A program made the translations under genes and the position numbers. Shown piece after piece: positions 55,841 through 64,000 of a stretch of DNA of 64,000 nucleotides. Source of the DNA: Geminocystis sp. NIES-3708 (GTDB lineage: Bacteria; Cyanobacteriota; Cyanobacteriia; Cyanobacteriales; Cyanobacteriaceae); NCBI RefSeq assembly GCF_001548095.1, contig NZ_AP014815.1, positions 1,797,656 through 1,861,655 on the forward strand, in the 5' to 3' direction. The stretch's first letter is position 1; every line of letters starts with the position of its first letter. The notes beneath the pieces are model-generated. The model searched no databases, was not told the origin of the DNA, and saw nothing but the letters and a program-made list of their open reading frames with translations.

Positions 55841-56836
55841 TTAACGAAACATAATACTTACAGAACTATCTTCATGAATACGCCAAATCGTTTCTCCCAG
55901 AAGATTCGCTACAGATAAAACCTTCAATTGAGAGAAATAATTATCAAGGGGTATAGGAATAGTATTTGTAACAATTACTTCTTCAAACACTTCACTAGAA
56001 AGACGTGACACCGCAGGACCTGAAAATACGGCATGAGTAGCACAAGCATAAATTTTATTTGCCCCTTCTTTTTTCAAAAGTCTTGCACCTTCTAATAAAG
56101 TACCCGCAGTATCAATCATGTCATCGACTAATACAGCATTTTTACCTTTTACATCACCGATAACATTCATTACTTCAGCTACATTATGGGCTTGACGACG
56201 TTTATCGATAATTGCTAACGGTGCATCATTGAGTTTTTTTGCAAAGGCTCTAGCTCTAGCTACACCACCAACATCAGGAGACACAACTACGAGATCTTCT
56301 AGGTTTTTATGGGTCAAATAATCTAAAATGACAGGAGAACCATAAACATGATCTAAAGGAATATCAAAATAGCCTTGAATTTGGGCAGAATGCAAATCCA
56401 TCGCTAAAACTCGATGTGCTCCTGCTTTTGTAATCAAATTGGCAACTAATTTGGCAGAAATAGATTCTCTACCTGCTGTTTTGCGATCGGCTCTAGCATA
56501 AGAGTAATAAGGAATTACTGCTGTAATTTGCCGTGCTGATGCCCGACGACAAGCATCGATCATGATCATTAACTCCATCAAATTATCATTGACAGGATTA
56601 CAACAAGGCTGTATTAAATACACATCACAACCCCGAATAGATTCTTGAATTTGGACGTATAACTCACCGTCAGCAAATCTTTTACGAATCATTGGTCCTA
56701 AATCCATGCCTAAATAACGAGCAACTTCCGTCGCTAAACCGATATTGGCTGAACCAGAGAACAATCTTAAACGGTTATTATCCGATGCTTGTTGTTGTAA
56801 CATCGGACTGAGTGTTAAAGTGGCAGAATGACTCAC
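55841..56836 (-). CDS. prs: Ribose-phosphate pyrophosphokinase (PRPP synthetase)
   Basis: The 331-residue enzyme makes PRPP from ribose 5-phosphate and ATP for nucleotide, histidine and tryptophan synthesis. Recognised parts: RFADGELYVQIQESIRG, PYYSYARADRK, and the PRPP loop VLVDDMIDTAGTL. The extra N-terminal 20 residues before RLFSGSANIG are as in other cyanobacteria. It is monocistronic. Confidence 0.96.
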   Translation of the reverse strand: MSHSATLTLSPMLQQQASDNNRLRLFSGSANIGLATEVARYLGMDLGPMIRKRFADGELYVQIQESIRGCDVYLIQPCCNPVNDNLMELMIMIDACRRASARQITAVIPYYSYARADRKTAGRESISAKLVANLITKAGAHRVLAMDLHSAQIQGYFDIPLDHVYGSPVILDYLTHKNLEDLVVVSPDVGGVARARAFAKKLNDAPLAIIDKRRQAHNVAEVMNVIGDVKGKNAVLVDDMIDTAGTLLEGARLLKKEGANKIYACATHAVFSGPAVSRLSSEVFEEVIVTNTIPIPLDNYFSQLKVLSVANLLGETIWRIHEDSSVSIMFR

Positions 56837-57231
56837 AGCAGATTCTTTAACCTCTTAATATTGAGTACTAATTTATTGATTTGTTTTACCGTTCACAAAA
56901 ATCGTTGAAAACGAAATTTATGTTTTGAAAGGTTAATTAACTTTTAACAAGTCGCATTCAAGGCATAAACGGCAATGCCTTTAAATTGCAGTTATCAAAA
57001 GCATTTAATTTGGCTTTTTTTAACTTTAACCTTTTATTTCAAAAGATACTTTAACTTTACCATTATAATCTACAATACGGTTCAACTTTTTGCTTATTTT
57101 TTCTTATACATTCTCTAGTTATTTGTATTAACTTTAAACTATACTTTTGTGCAAGTCTTAGAAATAAAAGATAAATAAACAGAATTTTTTTGTATCATGG
57201 ATTACTTTATTTTAATTTTATCACAAGTCTT
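56837..57231. other. Divergent spacer of prs and bioD with a small hairpin
   Basis: The 395-base spacer contains a 7-bp stem AAGGCAT/ATGCCTT (56960-56966 and 56975-56981) in the likely prs leader. No T run follows, so a regulatory role is only possible. No gene is seen. Confidence 0.4.
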
Positions 57232-57897
57232 ATGAAAACTCTACTAATTGCAGGAACGGATACAGATGCTGGAAAAACTATTATTACTACTGCTTTGAGA
57301 GCATATTATCAAGAATATTTTTCTGATTTGAGTATAGGTTTAATCAAATTATTACAAACTGGTAAACAAGGAGATGCAGAGTTTTATCAACAGTTTTTTG
57401 ATGATGTAATTATTCCTTTAAGATTCGATGCACCAGTCGCACCGCCCATAGCCGCAGATTTGGAGGGTAAATCAATCGATTTAGAGATTATTAGGCAAAA
57501 TTTACTTAAATTACAAAATCTCAAGGATTTAGTGTTAGTAGAGGCATTAGGGGGTTTAGGAAGTCCGATTACCCATGAGCTAACCATTGCAGATTTAGCA
57601 GGAAGTTGGCACTTAGAAACTATTTTAGTCGTTCCTGTGAAATTAGGTGCGATCTCCCATACTGTGGCTAATGTTGCCTTAGCAAAACATCATCAAGTCA
57701 AACTCAAAGGTATTATTTTTAACTGTGTTAATCCTTGTAGTGAAGAAGATATAAATAATTGGACACCAAAAAAATTAGTAGAATCTTTAACGAAAGTACC
57801 AGTCTTAGGTTATTTCCCTTATCTCAAAAATATGGATAATTTATCTGATTTAGCTCAAATTATGGCTAATTTTTTTAATATAAACCACATATTCTAA
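57232..57897 (+). CDS. bioD: Dethiobiotin synthetase
   Basis: The 221-residue enzyme (start at the ATG 57232, giving MKTLLIAGTDTDAGKT) closes the ureido ring of dethiobiotin in biotin synthesis. P-loop GTDTDAGKT and the VEALGGLGSPI segment are present. The KPVQTG motif of other BioDs is KLLQTG here. The upstream frame adds 14 residues without a ribosome site and is rejected. No other bio gene is nearby. Confidence 0.9.
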   Translation: MKTLLIAGTDTDAGKTIITTALRAYYQEYFSDLSIGLIKLLQTGKQGDAEFYQQFFDDVIIPLRFDAPVAPPIAADLEGKSIDLEIIRQNLLKLQNLKDLVLVEALGGLGSPITHELTIADLAGSWHLETILVVPVKLGAISHTVANVALAKHHQVKLKGIIFNCVNPCSEEDINNWTPKKLVESLTKVPVLGYFPYLKNMDNLSDLAQIMANFFNINHIF

Positions 57898-58052
57898 TAT
57901 CTTACGAAGTTATTAATTACTGTTTAGAAATTATCAATTATTATTACCATTGCAAGAGTGCCTGATTACTGAAAACTAATAGCTAACACTTCTAAAAATC
58001 TTACTACCCCCATAGTAGGATTGCTATATTATGAAAAAATAGAATTAAGAAG

Positions 58053-58880
58053 ATGATAATTCAAGAAAAACTCAATCAACTACGCAGTATTTTTGAAGAA
58101 ATGGATACGGCTTTAATTGCTTACTCTGGAGGAATTGATAGTACTTTAGTGGCAAAAGTTGCTTTTGATGCTTTAGGAGATCGTAGTATGGCTATCACTG
58201 CAGTATCCCCTTCTCTTTTACCTGAAGAATTAGATGATGCACAACAACAAGCACAAATAATTGGTATCAAACATGAATTAATTGAAACCGAGGAGATGAA
58301 TAATCCTAATTATACTTCTAACCCCGTTAATCGTTGTTATTTTTGTAAAAGTGAATTACACGATAAACTGAAACCCTTAGCTATTGAAAGAGGCTATCTT
58401 TACGTTATTGATGGGGTTAATGCTGATGATTTACAAGATTATCGCCCGGGTATTCAGGCGGCAAAAGAAAGAGGTGCAAGATCTCCTTTAGCAGAAATTG
58501 GTATAACAAAGGCAGAAATAAGAGAAATGACTAAAATATTGGGCTTACCATGGTGGGATAAACCGTCTCAACCCTGTTTATCTTCTCGTTTTCCTTACGG
58601 GGAAGAAATTACCTACGAGAAATTATATCGTGTCGGCAGAGCTGAAATTTTCCTGCGAAAAATGGGTTATAGTAATCTGAGAGTGCGCTCCCATGGTGAC
58701 ACGGCAAAGATTGAGTTGTTACCTGAGCAAATCAATGATTTTGTGTTGAAAACTAATCTTAGTGAAGTTGTTACTCATTTTCAATCATTAGGTTTTACCG
58801 ATGTAACTCTCGATTTAGAAGGGTATCGTAGTGGTAAACTAAATCAAGTTATTTTCTCTCCACAGGAAGTTAAAGCATAA
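58053..58880 (+). CDS. larE: ATP-dependent sulfur transferase LarE
   Basis: The 275-residue PP-loop enzyme (SGGIDSTLVAK, about 24-34) inserts sulfur into the nickel-pincer cofactor precursor of lactate racemase. The cysteine in QPCLSSRFPYG aligns with the sacrificial cysteine of the Lactobacillus enzyme. This protein also has CYFC (about 94-97), which is absent there. Three cysteines fit the [4Fe-4S] form reported for other LarE proteins, which would recycle instead of being consumed. larB and larC are not in the window. Confidence 0.88.
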   Translation: MIIQEKLNQLRSIFEEMDTALIAYSGGIDSTLVAKVAFDALGDRSMAITAVSPSLLPEELDDAQQQAQIIGIKHELIETEEMNNPNYTSNPVNRCYFCKSELHDKLKPLAIERGYLYVIDGVNADDLQDYRPGIQAAKERGARSPLAEIGITKAEIREMTKILGLPWWDKPSQPCLSSRFPYGEEITYEKLYRVGRAEIFLRKMGYSNLRVRSHGDTAKIELLPEQINDFVLKTNLSEVVTHFQSLGFTDVTLDLEGYRSGKLNQVIFSPQEVKA

Positions 58881-58905
58881 AAAATTGAGTTGACATATAT
58901 GTTAT

Positions 58906-59808
58906 TCATTTTTCATTACTAAAAAAGGCGATTCCAGCAGTAATTAATTCGGCTAAAATACTGCTAATACGGAATAGTGCAATGACTATTAAAACGATTT
59001 CAGAAGGGAAAAAAGAATGATTAAAAGTAGCAATAATTGTAGTTTCAAAAACACCAATCCCTCCAGGCGCACCAGGAATAATTAAACCTAATAGCCATGC
59101 AAAACTAAAACCACTTAATACTTGAGGAATTAAATTTATTTTTACTGGCATAAATGCTAATAAAATTGATAAAAAAGCTAATCCTCTTAATAATAAAAAA
59201 ACAACTTCTCCTAATAACGGTAATAGAGGATATTTGGTTAATTTAGCACTTTCTTTACTTCCTTTACTGGTTGCTAATTTACTTAAAATAGGGTTAAGAA
59301 TTTTTGGTTGAATAACTATTAAAGTTATCAGAATAATTATCAATTCTACCAGAAAAATTAAAGGAGAAAAATTAATATCTATAACACCAATACCAACACT
59401 AATAATAGTAATTAATAAAGCAGCAACCGCCATTAATAAAGGTTCGATCAAAACACTAACAGTTGCAACTCCTAAACTATCACCCTTATTTTGAATGGCT
59501 TTGACTCTACCGAAAAAATGCCAAATATTGCCAGGAAGATATTTACTAATATTAGTAATTAGATAAATTTTAACTGCTTTTAAGCCTTGTAATTGAGTTT
59601 GAAAAATTCCTAAAATCCATGTCCAAACCCAAGCTGAAAAAGTATGTGCAATAATATTTAAAAATAAGCTTAATGTTAACATCAACCATGTAAATTGAGT
59701 AAACTTAATGCCAATAACTTCTCGCCAATTATCTTTAAAAGTAGAGATGATAAAAAATAAAGTTACCCCTAAAATTAGCCATCGTAAAAACTGTTTAACT
59801 AACTTCAT
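58906..59808 (-). CDS. Flippase-like membrane protein (UPF0104/lysylphosphatidylglycerol synthase TM region family)
   Basis: The 300-residue protein is almost wholly hydrophobic, with about seven or eight helices. The segments NISKYLPGNIWHFFGRV and GLIIPGAPGGIGVFE are characteristic of the family. It lies nine bases after a YeeE/YedE gene and ends a four-gene operon. In other bacteria members are fused to or paired with MprF-type enzymes; alone, the substrate is unknown. Confidence 0.82.
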   Translation of the reverse strand: MKLVKQFLRWLILGVTLFFIISTFKDNWREVIGIKFTQFTWLMLTLSLFLNIIAHTFSAWVWTWILGIFQTQLQGLKAVKIYLITNISKYLPGNIWHFFGRVKAIQNKGDSLGVATVSVLIEPLLMAVAALLITIISVGIGVIDINFSPLIFLVELIIILITLIVIQPKILNPILSKLATSKGSKESAKLTKYPLLPLLGEVVFLLLRGLAFLSILLAFMPVKINLIPQVLSGFSFAWLLGLIIPGAPGGIGVFETTIIATFNHSFFPSEIVLIVIALFRISSILAELITAGIAFFSNEK

Positions 59809-59817
59809 TAATTCAAT

Positions 59818-60249
59818 TTATTTTGAAAGCTTTGATTGTGTTAGGAATTGAAAAGTAAAAGAACCACCAATAAAAGCTAAAATGAAGATAATAGGATTAA
59901 GATTAAGTTGGACTAAGGAAGTAATAGCAGGTCCTGGGCAAAATCCCGAAATTCCCCAACCAATACCGAAAATCATAGCACCTAATATTAATTTAGCATC
60001 TATATCATTACGTTTAGGTAGATAAAATTGTTTATCAAAAATCGGATGTTTTAAAGACAAAATAAATCTAAAAGTTATTAATGTTACTCCCACCGCACCT
60101 CCTAAGACAAACATCAAAGTTGTATCCCATTTACCCGTAACATCGAGAAAACCGATCACTTTTTCTCTGTCTATCATTTGAGATACTGATAATCCTAAAC
60201 CAAAAAGTAAACCACTAACTAAAGCTATTAAATTTTGTTTATTGTTCAT
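59818..60249 (-). CDS. YeeE/YedE-family membrane protein, second half-type
   Basis: A 143-residue membrane protein with about four helices. The conserved motif GISGFCPGPAITSL (about 110-123) holds the cysteine typical of YeeE/YedE channels. It lies three bases after the paired gene, so the two together form the equivalent of a full YeeE. In characterised members the substrate is thiosulfate or related sulfur compounds. Confidence 0.87.
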   Translation of the reverse strand: MNNKQNLIALVSGLLFGLGLSVSQMIDREKVIGFLDVTGKWDTTLMFVLGGAVGVTLITFRFILSLKHPIFDKQFYLPKRNDIDAKLILGAMIFGIGWGISGFCPGPAITSLVQLNLNPIIFILAFIGGSFTFQFLTQSKLSK

Positions 60250-60252
60250 TTT

Positions 60253-60675
60253 TTAACCTATCATATGCTTGAGAATATAAACTGTTACCATACCCGATGC
60301 TAAAAAACTAATTACGGCTGTAAGTGATCGCACTGACAATCTTCCTAAACCACAAACACCATGACCGCTAGTACAACCGTTTCCCATTCTCGTGCCAAAA
60401 CCTACTAAAAAACCCCCCATAATCATTGCCATTAAGTCAAGATTATATCTAGGAGTATTGGGTAAAGGTAATAAATATTCATAAATTAAACCACCGATTA
60501 ACATTCCACCGAGGAAATACCAGCGCCATATTTGAGATGTGGCAAATTCTAATGCACCATTAATCATACCGCTAATACCAGCAATTCTTCCATTAAAGAC
60601 TAATAAAATAGTTGCACTGATACCAATTAAAATACCCCCAATTAAGCCATTTATCCAATTTGATTCTATTTCCAT
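60253..60675 (-). CDS. YeeE/YedE-family membrane protein, first half-type
   Basis: A 140-residue membrane protein with the family motif GNGCTSGHGVCGLGRLSVRS (about 100-119), including two conserved cysteines. It is the usual partner of the neighbouring 143-residue protein (PmpA/PmpB-like pairs). It is 20 bases after the TRAP-type binding protein gene. Together the two proteins probably import a sulfur compound. Confidence 0.87.
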   Translation of the reverse strand: MEIESNWINGLIGGILIGISATILLVFNGRIAGISGMINGALEFATSQIWRWYFLGGMLIGGLIYEYLLPLPNTPRYNLDLMAMIMGGFLVGFGTRMGNGCTSGHGVCGLGRLSVRSLTAVISFLASGMVTVYILKHMIG

Positions 60676-60695
60676 GATTCTTATTTACTGGATTT

Positions 60696-61796
60696 TTAAT
60701 TATTTGCCATAAAATTAGTGAAACTTAACTCATTAATAATATTCCATTTTGTTATACCGTCTTTAAAGGCTTTCCAAGGTTCATAAATTGCCTTAAAGTT
60801 AGCATCTTTAGACGCATTACTCTCATAAATTTCTAAAGCGACTTTTTGTGCTTCTATCATAATATCTTGAGGATAAGCCACTAATTTTGTACCTCCTTCA
60901 ATAAGAGTAGCTAAAGATTTTTGATTAAGGAAGTTATATTGTGCCAACATATTAAGATTGGAAGATTTTGCCGCCGTCATCAACATATTTTGATACTCTA
61001 AAGGTAGTTTTTCCCAAGCAGACTTATTTACTAATAAATCTAAAGTTGGTCCAGGTTCCCACCATCCGGGATAATAATAATATTGTGCGGCTTTATTTAA
61101 ACCTAATTTTTCATCATCGTAAGGTCCTACCCATTCTGCGGCATCAATAGCTCCTCTGTCAAGAGCAAGGAAAATTTCGCCACCGGGCAAAACTTGAACA
61201 TTTACTCCTAATTTTGACATAACTTCCCCTCCCAACCCCGGAATACGCATCTTTAAACCCTTCAAATCCCCAAGAGATTTTACTTCCTTTTTAAACCATC
61301 CCCCCATTTGTGCCCCTGTATTTCCTGCGGGAAAGTTGATAATATTAAATTCACTATAAACTTTTTGCATAGCTTCTAATCCTCCTCCATGATATAACCA
61401 TGCGTTTTGTTGTTCAGCAGTTAACCCAAAAGGTAATCCTGTGGCAAAAGCAAGAGCAGGATTTTTTCCTATATAATAGTAACTAGCTGTATGTCCACAT
61501 TCTACTGTTCCATTTTGCACGGTGTCTAATACTTCTAACCCTGGCACAATTTCCCCCACTGCATAAGGTGTAATGGTGAATTTCCCGCCACTCATTGCTT
61601 TTACGCTTTCACAGACTGTTTGCACACCACCAAAGATAGTATCTAAAGACTTCGGCCAACTCGTAACCATACGCCACTTTACCTCAGGAAGACTATTAGC
61701 GATTACGGTAGATTGATTTTGACTTTGACAGGAGACTAAAGTTGCAGAAGTTACGGCACTAATTCCCGCATTGGTTAAAAATTGTCTTCTTTGCAT
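60696..61796 (-). CDS. TRAP-type substrate-binding protein with a Tat lipoprotein signal
   Basis: The 366-residue protein has a twin-arginine start (QRRQFLTNAG) and a lipobox-like LVSC (C23), then the DctP-family fold (MVTSWPKSLDTIFGG, AEWVGPYDDEKLG near 220). It is therefore periplasmic. No TRAP permease genes are present; the next genes encode the YeeE/YedE pair instead. The substrate is unknown: carboxylates, sulfonates or sulfur anions are possible. Confidence 0.87.
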   Translation of the reverse strand: MQRRQFLTNAGISAVTSATLVSCQSQNQSTVIANSLPEVKWRMVTSWPKSLDTIFGGVQTVCESVKAMSGGKFTITPYAVGEIVPGLEVLDTVQNGTVECGHTASYYYIGKNPALAFATGLPFGLTAEQQNAWLYHGGGLEAMQKVYSEFNIINFPAGNTGAQMGGWFKKEVKSLGDLKGLKMRIPGLGGEVMSKLGVNVQVLPGGEIFLALDRGAIDAAEWVGPYDDEKLGLNKAAQYYYYPGWWEPGPTLDLLVNKSAWEKLPLEYQNMLMTAAKSSNLNMLAQYNFLNQKSLATLIEGGTKLVAYPQDIMIEAQKVALEIYESNASKDANFKAIYEPWKAFKDGITKWNIINELSFTNFMANN

Positions 61797-62171
61797 TGAT
61801 TTTAAAAGTAGGTAGAGTAGGCTAAATTAATGATAAATTTTATTTTTCTTAAACTTAGATCTTGTTGGTTAAGGTAGCCCATAGGTAATAGTGGAAAAAA
61901 TAGACCTTAACTACAGAAAAATTGATTTTCTCTTTTTGTCTATTGTGTATGAATATACTAATATAAGATCTAAATTAAATCCATAATAAGGGGTTTAAAC
62001 CCTTTGCTTTGCCTTAAATTGCTAGATATGATTAATTTGCCTAAATAATTGTAAATATTCGGTAAAAAAAATAATTATCATAGAAAGAGAAAAAAGATAA
62101 AGTAATTTATTTAAAAATACTAATTATTTATTATGACTTGTTTATGTTATAATATTAAGCTAGGTAAAATT
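61797..62171. repeat. Spacer with a dispersed GGGTTTAAACCC-type repeat
   Basis: AAGGGGTTTAAACCCTTTGC at about 61987-62006 followed by TTTGCC is related to the palindromic repeats at 10090 and 32764. Nothing else is recognised in this 375-base spacer. Confidence 0.5.
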
Positions 62172-62244
62172 GCTACCTTAGCTCAATTGGCAGAGCAATT
62201 CATTCGTAATGAATAGGTTGTCGGTTCGATTCCGATAGGTAGCT
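62172..62244 (+). tRNA. tRNA-Thr (anticodon CGT)
   Basis: A 73-base cloverleaf folds with a perfect seven-pair acceptor stem (GCTACCT/AGGTAGC), a D stem GCTC/GAGC, an anticodon stem ATTCA/TGAAT with loop TTCGTAA (anticodon CGT, reading ACG), and a T stem GTCGG/CCGAT with TTCGATT loop. The 3' CCA is not encoded, so the cca product would add it. Confidence 0.95.
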
Positions 62245-62275
62245 TTGATTTTTTGTGTCAAACTAACAAATAGAA

Positions 62276-63124
62276 TTAATCTTGAAAATCAATAAAACTA
62301 GGTCTTTCTTGATGACTTTTCTTTAAAATTATCTCTAATTCTTCCCATTTTTCTTGTTCAATATTACTAATAATATCTTGTAAATTTTGTTGATATTCTA
62401 TTAAACTAATTAACAATTGTTCACGGTTATATTTTGCCATCATTAACCCTAATTCCACATTTCCTCCTCCCACTCTGCTGGTATCTTTAAATCCTGAACT
62501 TGCCAAGTTTTGGGCTAACTTTACTACTTCTTGATTATGATTCTTAACGCAACTATTGATCAAATTTGCACTTATCATTACTGGTAAATGAGAAATCCAT
62601 GCCACTGCTTGATCATGTATTTCTGGCGTCGAAGTATATACTTTACAACCTAGCGATCGCCATATTTCTGAAACTTTATTCATGGCATCCATAGAAGTAT
62701 TTTTCACAGGAGTTATTACACAAGGAGCGTTTTGAAATAAATTAGATTCAGCCGCTTCAATACCTTGATTTGTCGTTCCTGCCATGGGATGACTACCCAC
62801 AAAGTTCTTCCATAATTCTGTAGCTTTATGGGAGATTGCTCCTTTCACTGAGCCTACATCAGTAATAATCGTACTTGGACGCAAATAATTAATTATGCTC
62901 TCAATAGTGGGTAAAATTGCCGCTATAGGAGTACAAATAAAAATTAGATCTGTTTGCTCTAAAACTGAAAAATCAACACTAGCATCTGTAACTATCTGTT
63001 TTGCTAAAGCGATGTTGCAAGTGCTGAGTTGACGAGAAACTCCGATAACATCGTAACCTTGACGAGTCAAATCTAAACCTAATGAGCCCCCTATTAAACC
63101 TAAGCCAATAATACCTATTTTCAT
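62276..63124 (-). CDS. tyrA: Arogenate/prephenate dehydrogenase
   Basis: The 282-residue NAD(P)-dependent dehydrogenase acts in tyrosine (and tocopherol/plastoquinone precursor) synthesis. The N-terminal Rossmann motif GLGLIGGSLGLD (7-18), VGSHPMAGTTNQGIEAA and HLPVMIS are typical. Cyanobacterial enzymes mostly use arogenate with NADP, which I infer here. It lies 31 bases after tRNA-Thr, convergent. Confidence 0.92.
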   Translation of the reverse strand: MKIGIIGLGLIGGSLGLDLTRQGYDVIGVSRQLSTCNIALAKQIVTDASVDFSVLEQTDLIFICTPIAAILPTIESIINYLRPSTIITDVGSVKGAISHKATELWKNFVGSHPMAGTTNQGIEAAESNLFQNAPCVITPVKNTSMDAMNKVSEIWRSLGCKVYTSTPEIHDQAVAWISHLPVMISANLINSCVKNHNQEVVKLAQNLASSGFKDTSRVGGGNVELGLMMAKYNREQLLISLIEYQQNLQDIISNIEQEKWEELEIILKKSHQERPSFIDFQD

Positions 63125-63279
63125 AATTGATGATAAATAATTACAAGATCAGATTATAGTCTTATCCTCTTTGAAGTTTTAATTATCAAATATTAATTTT
63201 TTTAGTAATATTCTTTTTTTTCTTTCTATTAATGATAGAAATAGTTTAGATTCTTAATTAAATAAATCTATATTTTAAA

Positions 63280-63864
63280 ATGACAGAAAAATTAAGTTTT
63301 TATTTCCCAGAATCACAGTTAAATATTTTACATCTTGTAAGTGCGATCGCATGGTCTGATGGTGATTTAAGTACTGAAGAAAGTGATGTCTTGATAGAAC
63401 AGTTTAAAGCAAATTTGCCAACAGATCCAGAGCCGATAGTTTACTTAGACAATAATATAACCTTATATGACTCTTTTTCTCCTAGTGCTAATCCTCTAAT
63501 TTATGAACAAATACAAGCCAGAATGGAAGCGGAATCAGCTTTTAAAGACATACTTGAGAGTTATAAAAACAATCCTGTGCCTTTAGAAGATTTAGTTGCA
63601 CCAATAAAAACCATAGAAGATCGCTCATTGGCAGTAAAATTAGCTTATATGGTAGTCAAAGCTAGTCCTGATGAAGAGGGAAATTTAATTTGTCCTCAAG
63701 AAAAAGCGGTTTATCGTAAATTAATTCAATTATTAGAAATGAATAGTGATTTGGTGCAAAAAATAGAATGGGAAGCAGACAAAAAATTAGAAAAATTCCA
63801 ACATCCTTTTAAAGCATTTATCGATAATTTGAAAGATATTTTGCTAACAAAAATTGAACTTTAA
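63280..63864 (+). CDS. TerB-like (tellurite-resistance-type helical) protein
   Basis: The 194-residue acidic protein has the helical TerB pattern: AIAWSDGDLSTEESDVL (about 23-39) in the first half, and a matching acidic segment, ASPDEEGNLICPQEKAV, in the second. These acidic loops probably bind a metal ion. Such proteins occur widely in cyanobacteria without known link to tellurite. It is monocistronic. Confidence 0.75.
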   Translation: MTEKLSFYFPESQLNILHLVSAIAWSDGDLSTEESDVLIEQFKANLPTDPEPIVYLDNNITLYDSFSPSANPLIYEQIQARMEAESAFKDILESYKNNPVPLEDLVAPIKTIEDRSLAVKLAYMVVKASPDEEGNLICPQEKAVYRKLIQLLEMNSDLVQKIEWEADKKLEKFQHPFKAFIDNLKDILLTKIEL

Positions 63865-63967
63865 TAAAATTATAAATAAGGGGTGTACTATATTTCCTTA
63901 AATTAAAAATAATAATCTATGGTTATTGACAAAATTAAAAGATTAAATAAGCAGAAAAACTATAATT

Positions 63968-64000
63968 ATGGAAATTACTATATTAGACAAAACTAAGTTA
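63968..64000 (+). CDS. Possible start of the next gene, cut by the window end
   Basis: A frame opening with ATG at 63968 reads MEITILDKTKL to the last base. Only 11 codons are visible; a shorter frame at 63919 stops soon. Too little to assign. Confidence 0.3.
   Translation, partial: MEITILDKTKL

Noticed and set aside
57190-57231. Upstream 14 residues of bioD
   Set aside because: The conserved N-terminus begins MKTLLIAGTDTDAGKT; the upstream frame lacks a ribosome site.
63919-63993. Short frame near the window end
   Set aside because: Only about 24 codons before a stop and no family match.

Overview
The window comes from a low-GC, AT-rich cyanobacterium. Evidence: psbD/psbC (photosystem II D2 and CP43), a split-intein DnaE half, a Hox bidirectional [NiFe] hydrogenase, a chorismate lyase of the plastoquinone pathway, ClpS, many HIP1 octamers (GCGATCGC) and heptameric tandem repeats between genes. 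Gene content and base composition fit a unicellular Geminocystis/Cyanobacterium-type organism, but the genus is an inference.

Layout. 1-0.4 kb: end of an RTX-type protein. 0.8-7.4 kb: housekeeping genes (gltD, asnS, bacteriohemerythrin, clpS with a DUF2103 gene, an orphan histidine kinase, chorismate lyase). 7.6-21.4 kb: a hydrogenase island. Read on the minus strand it runs hoxE-hoxF-[Uma2]-hoxU-hoxY-[dead Uma2 and dead toxin-antitoxin pair]-hoxH-[2Fe-2S protein, PAS protein, SpoIIE-type phosphatase]-hoxW-hypA-hypB-hypF, with hypC divergent. 21.6-28.0 kb: a five-gene Hsp70 cluster (Hsp70, zinc-ribbon/LysM membrane protein, TPR-like protein, J-like protein without HPD, GrpE). 28.3-32.6 kb: glcD and a MmeI-like one-protein restriction-modification enzyme. 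32.9-38.9 kb: a conserved hypothetical, an iron-type alcohol dehydrogenase, speA, a 1-Cys peroxiredoxin and cca. 39-43 kb: psbDC and the C-terminal DnaE half. 43.1-44.6 kb: a decayed region with a 62-bp tandem array and gene remnants. 44.6-52 kb: a metal-binding lipoprotein, an RNA methylase, a GH13 enzyme, a DUF4214 protein, and a stress-type membrane/CsbD group. 52-64 kb: rlmD, two unknown genes, kptA, prs, bioD, larE, an operon of a TRAP binding protein with two YeeE/YedE channels and a flippase-like protein, tRNA-Thr, tyrA and a TerB-like protein.

How the genes work together. HoxEFUYH makes the NAD(P)H-linked hydrogenase. HypA/HypB deliver nickel, HypF makes the CN/CO ligand precursor, HypC is the chaperone and HoxW trims HoxH. 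hypD and hypE are not in the window. The most striking point is the three-gene 2Fe-2S/PAS/SpoIIE set between hoxH and hoxW. Its members resemble regulatory partners of clostridial [FeFe] hydrogenases, but here they sit in a [NiFe] operon. This suggests an undescribed redox- or hydrogen-responsive phosphatase pathway. The Hsp70 cluster is a second candidate system: a dedicated chaperone machine with a membrane, peptidoglycan-facing partner.

The hydrogenase operon also carries scars of insertion and decay. Dispersed repeats are common, and one has been absorbed in frame into the MmeI-like gene.
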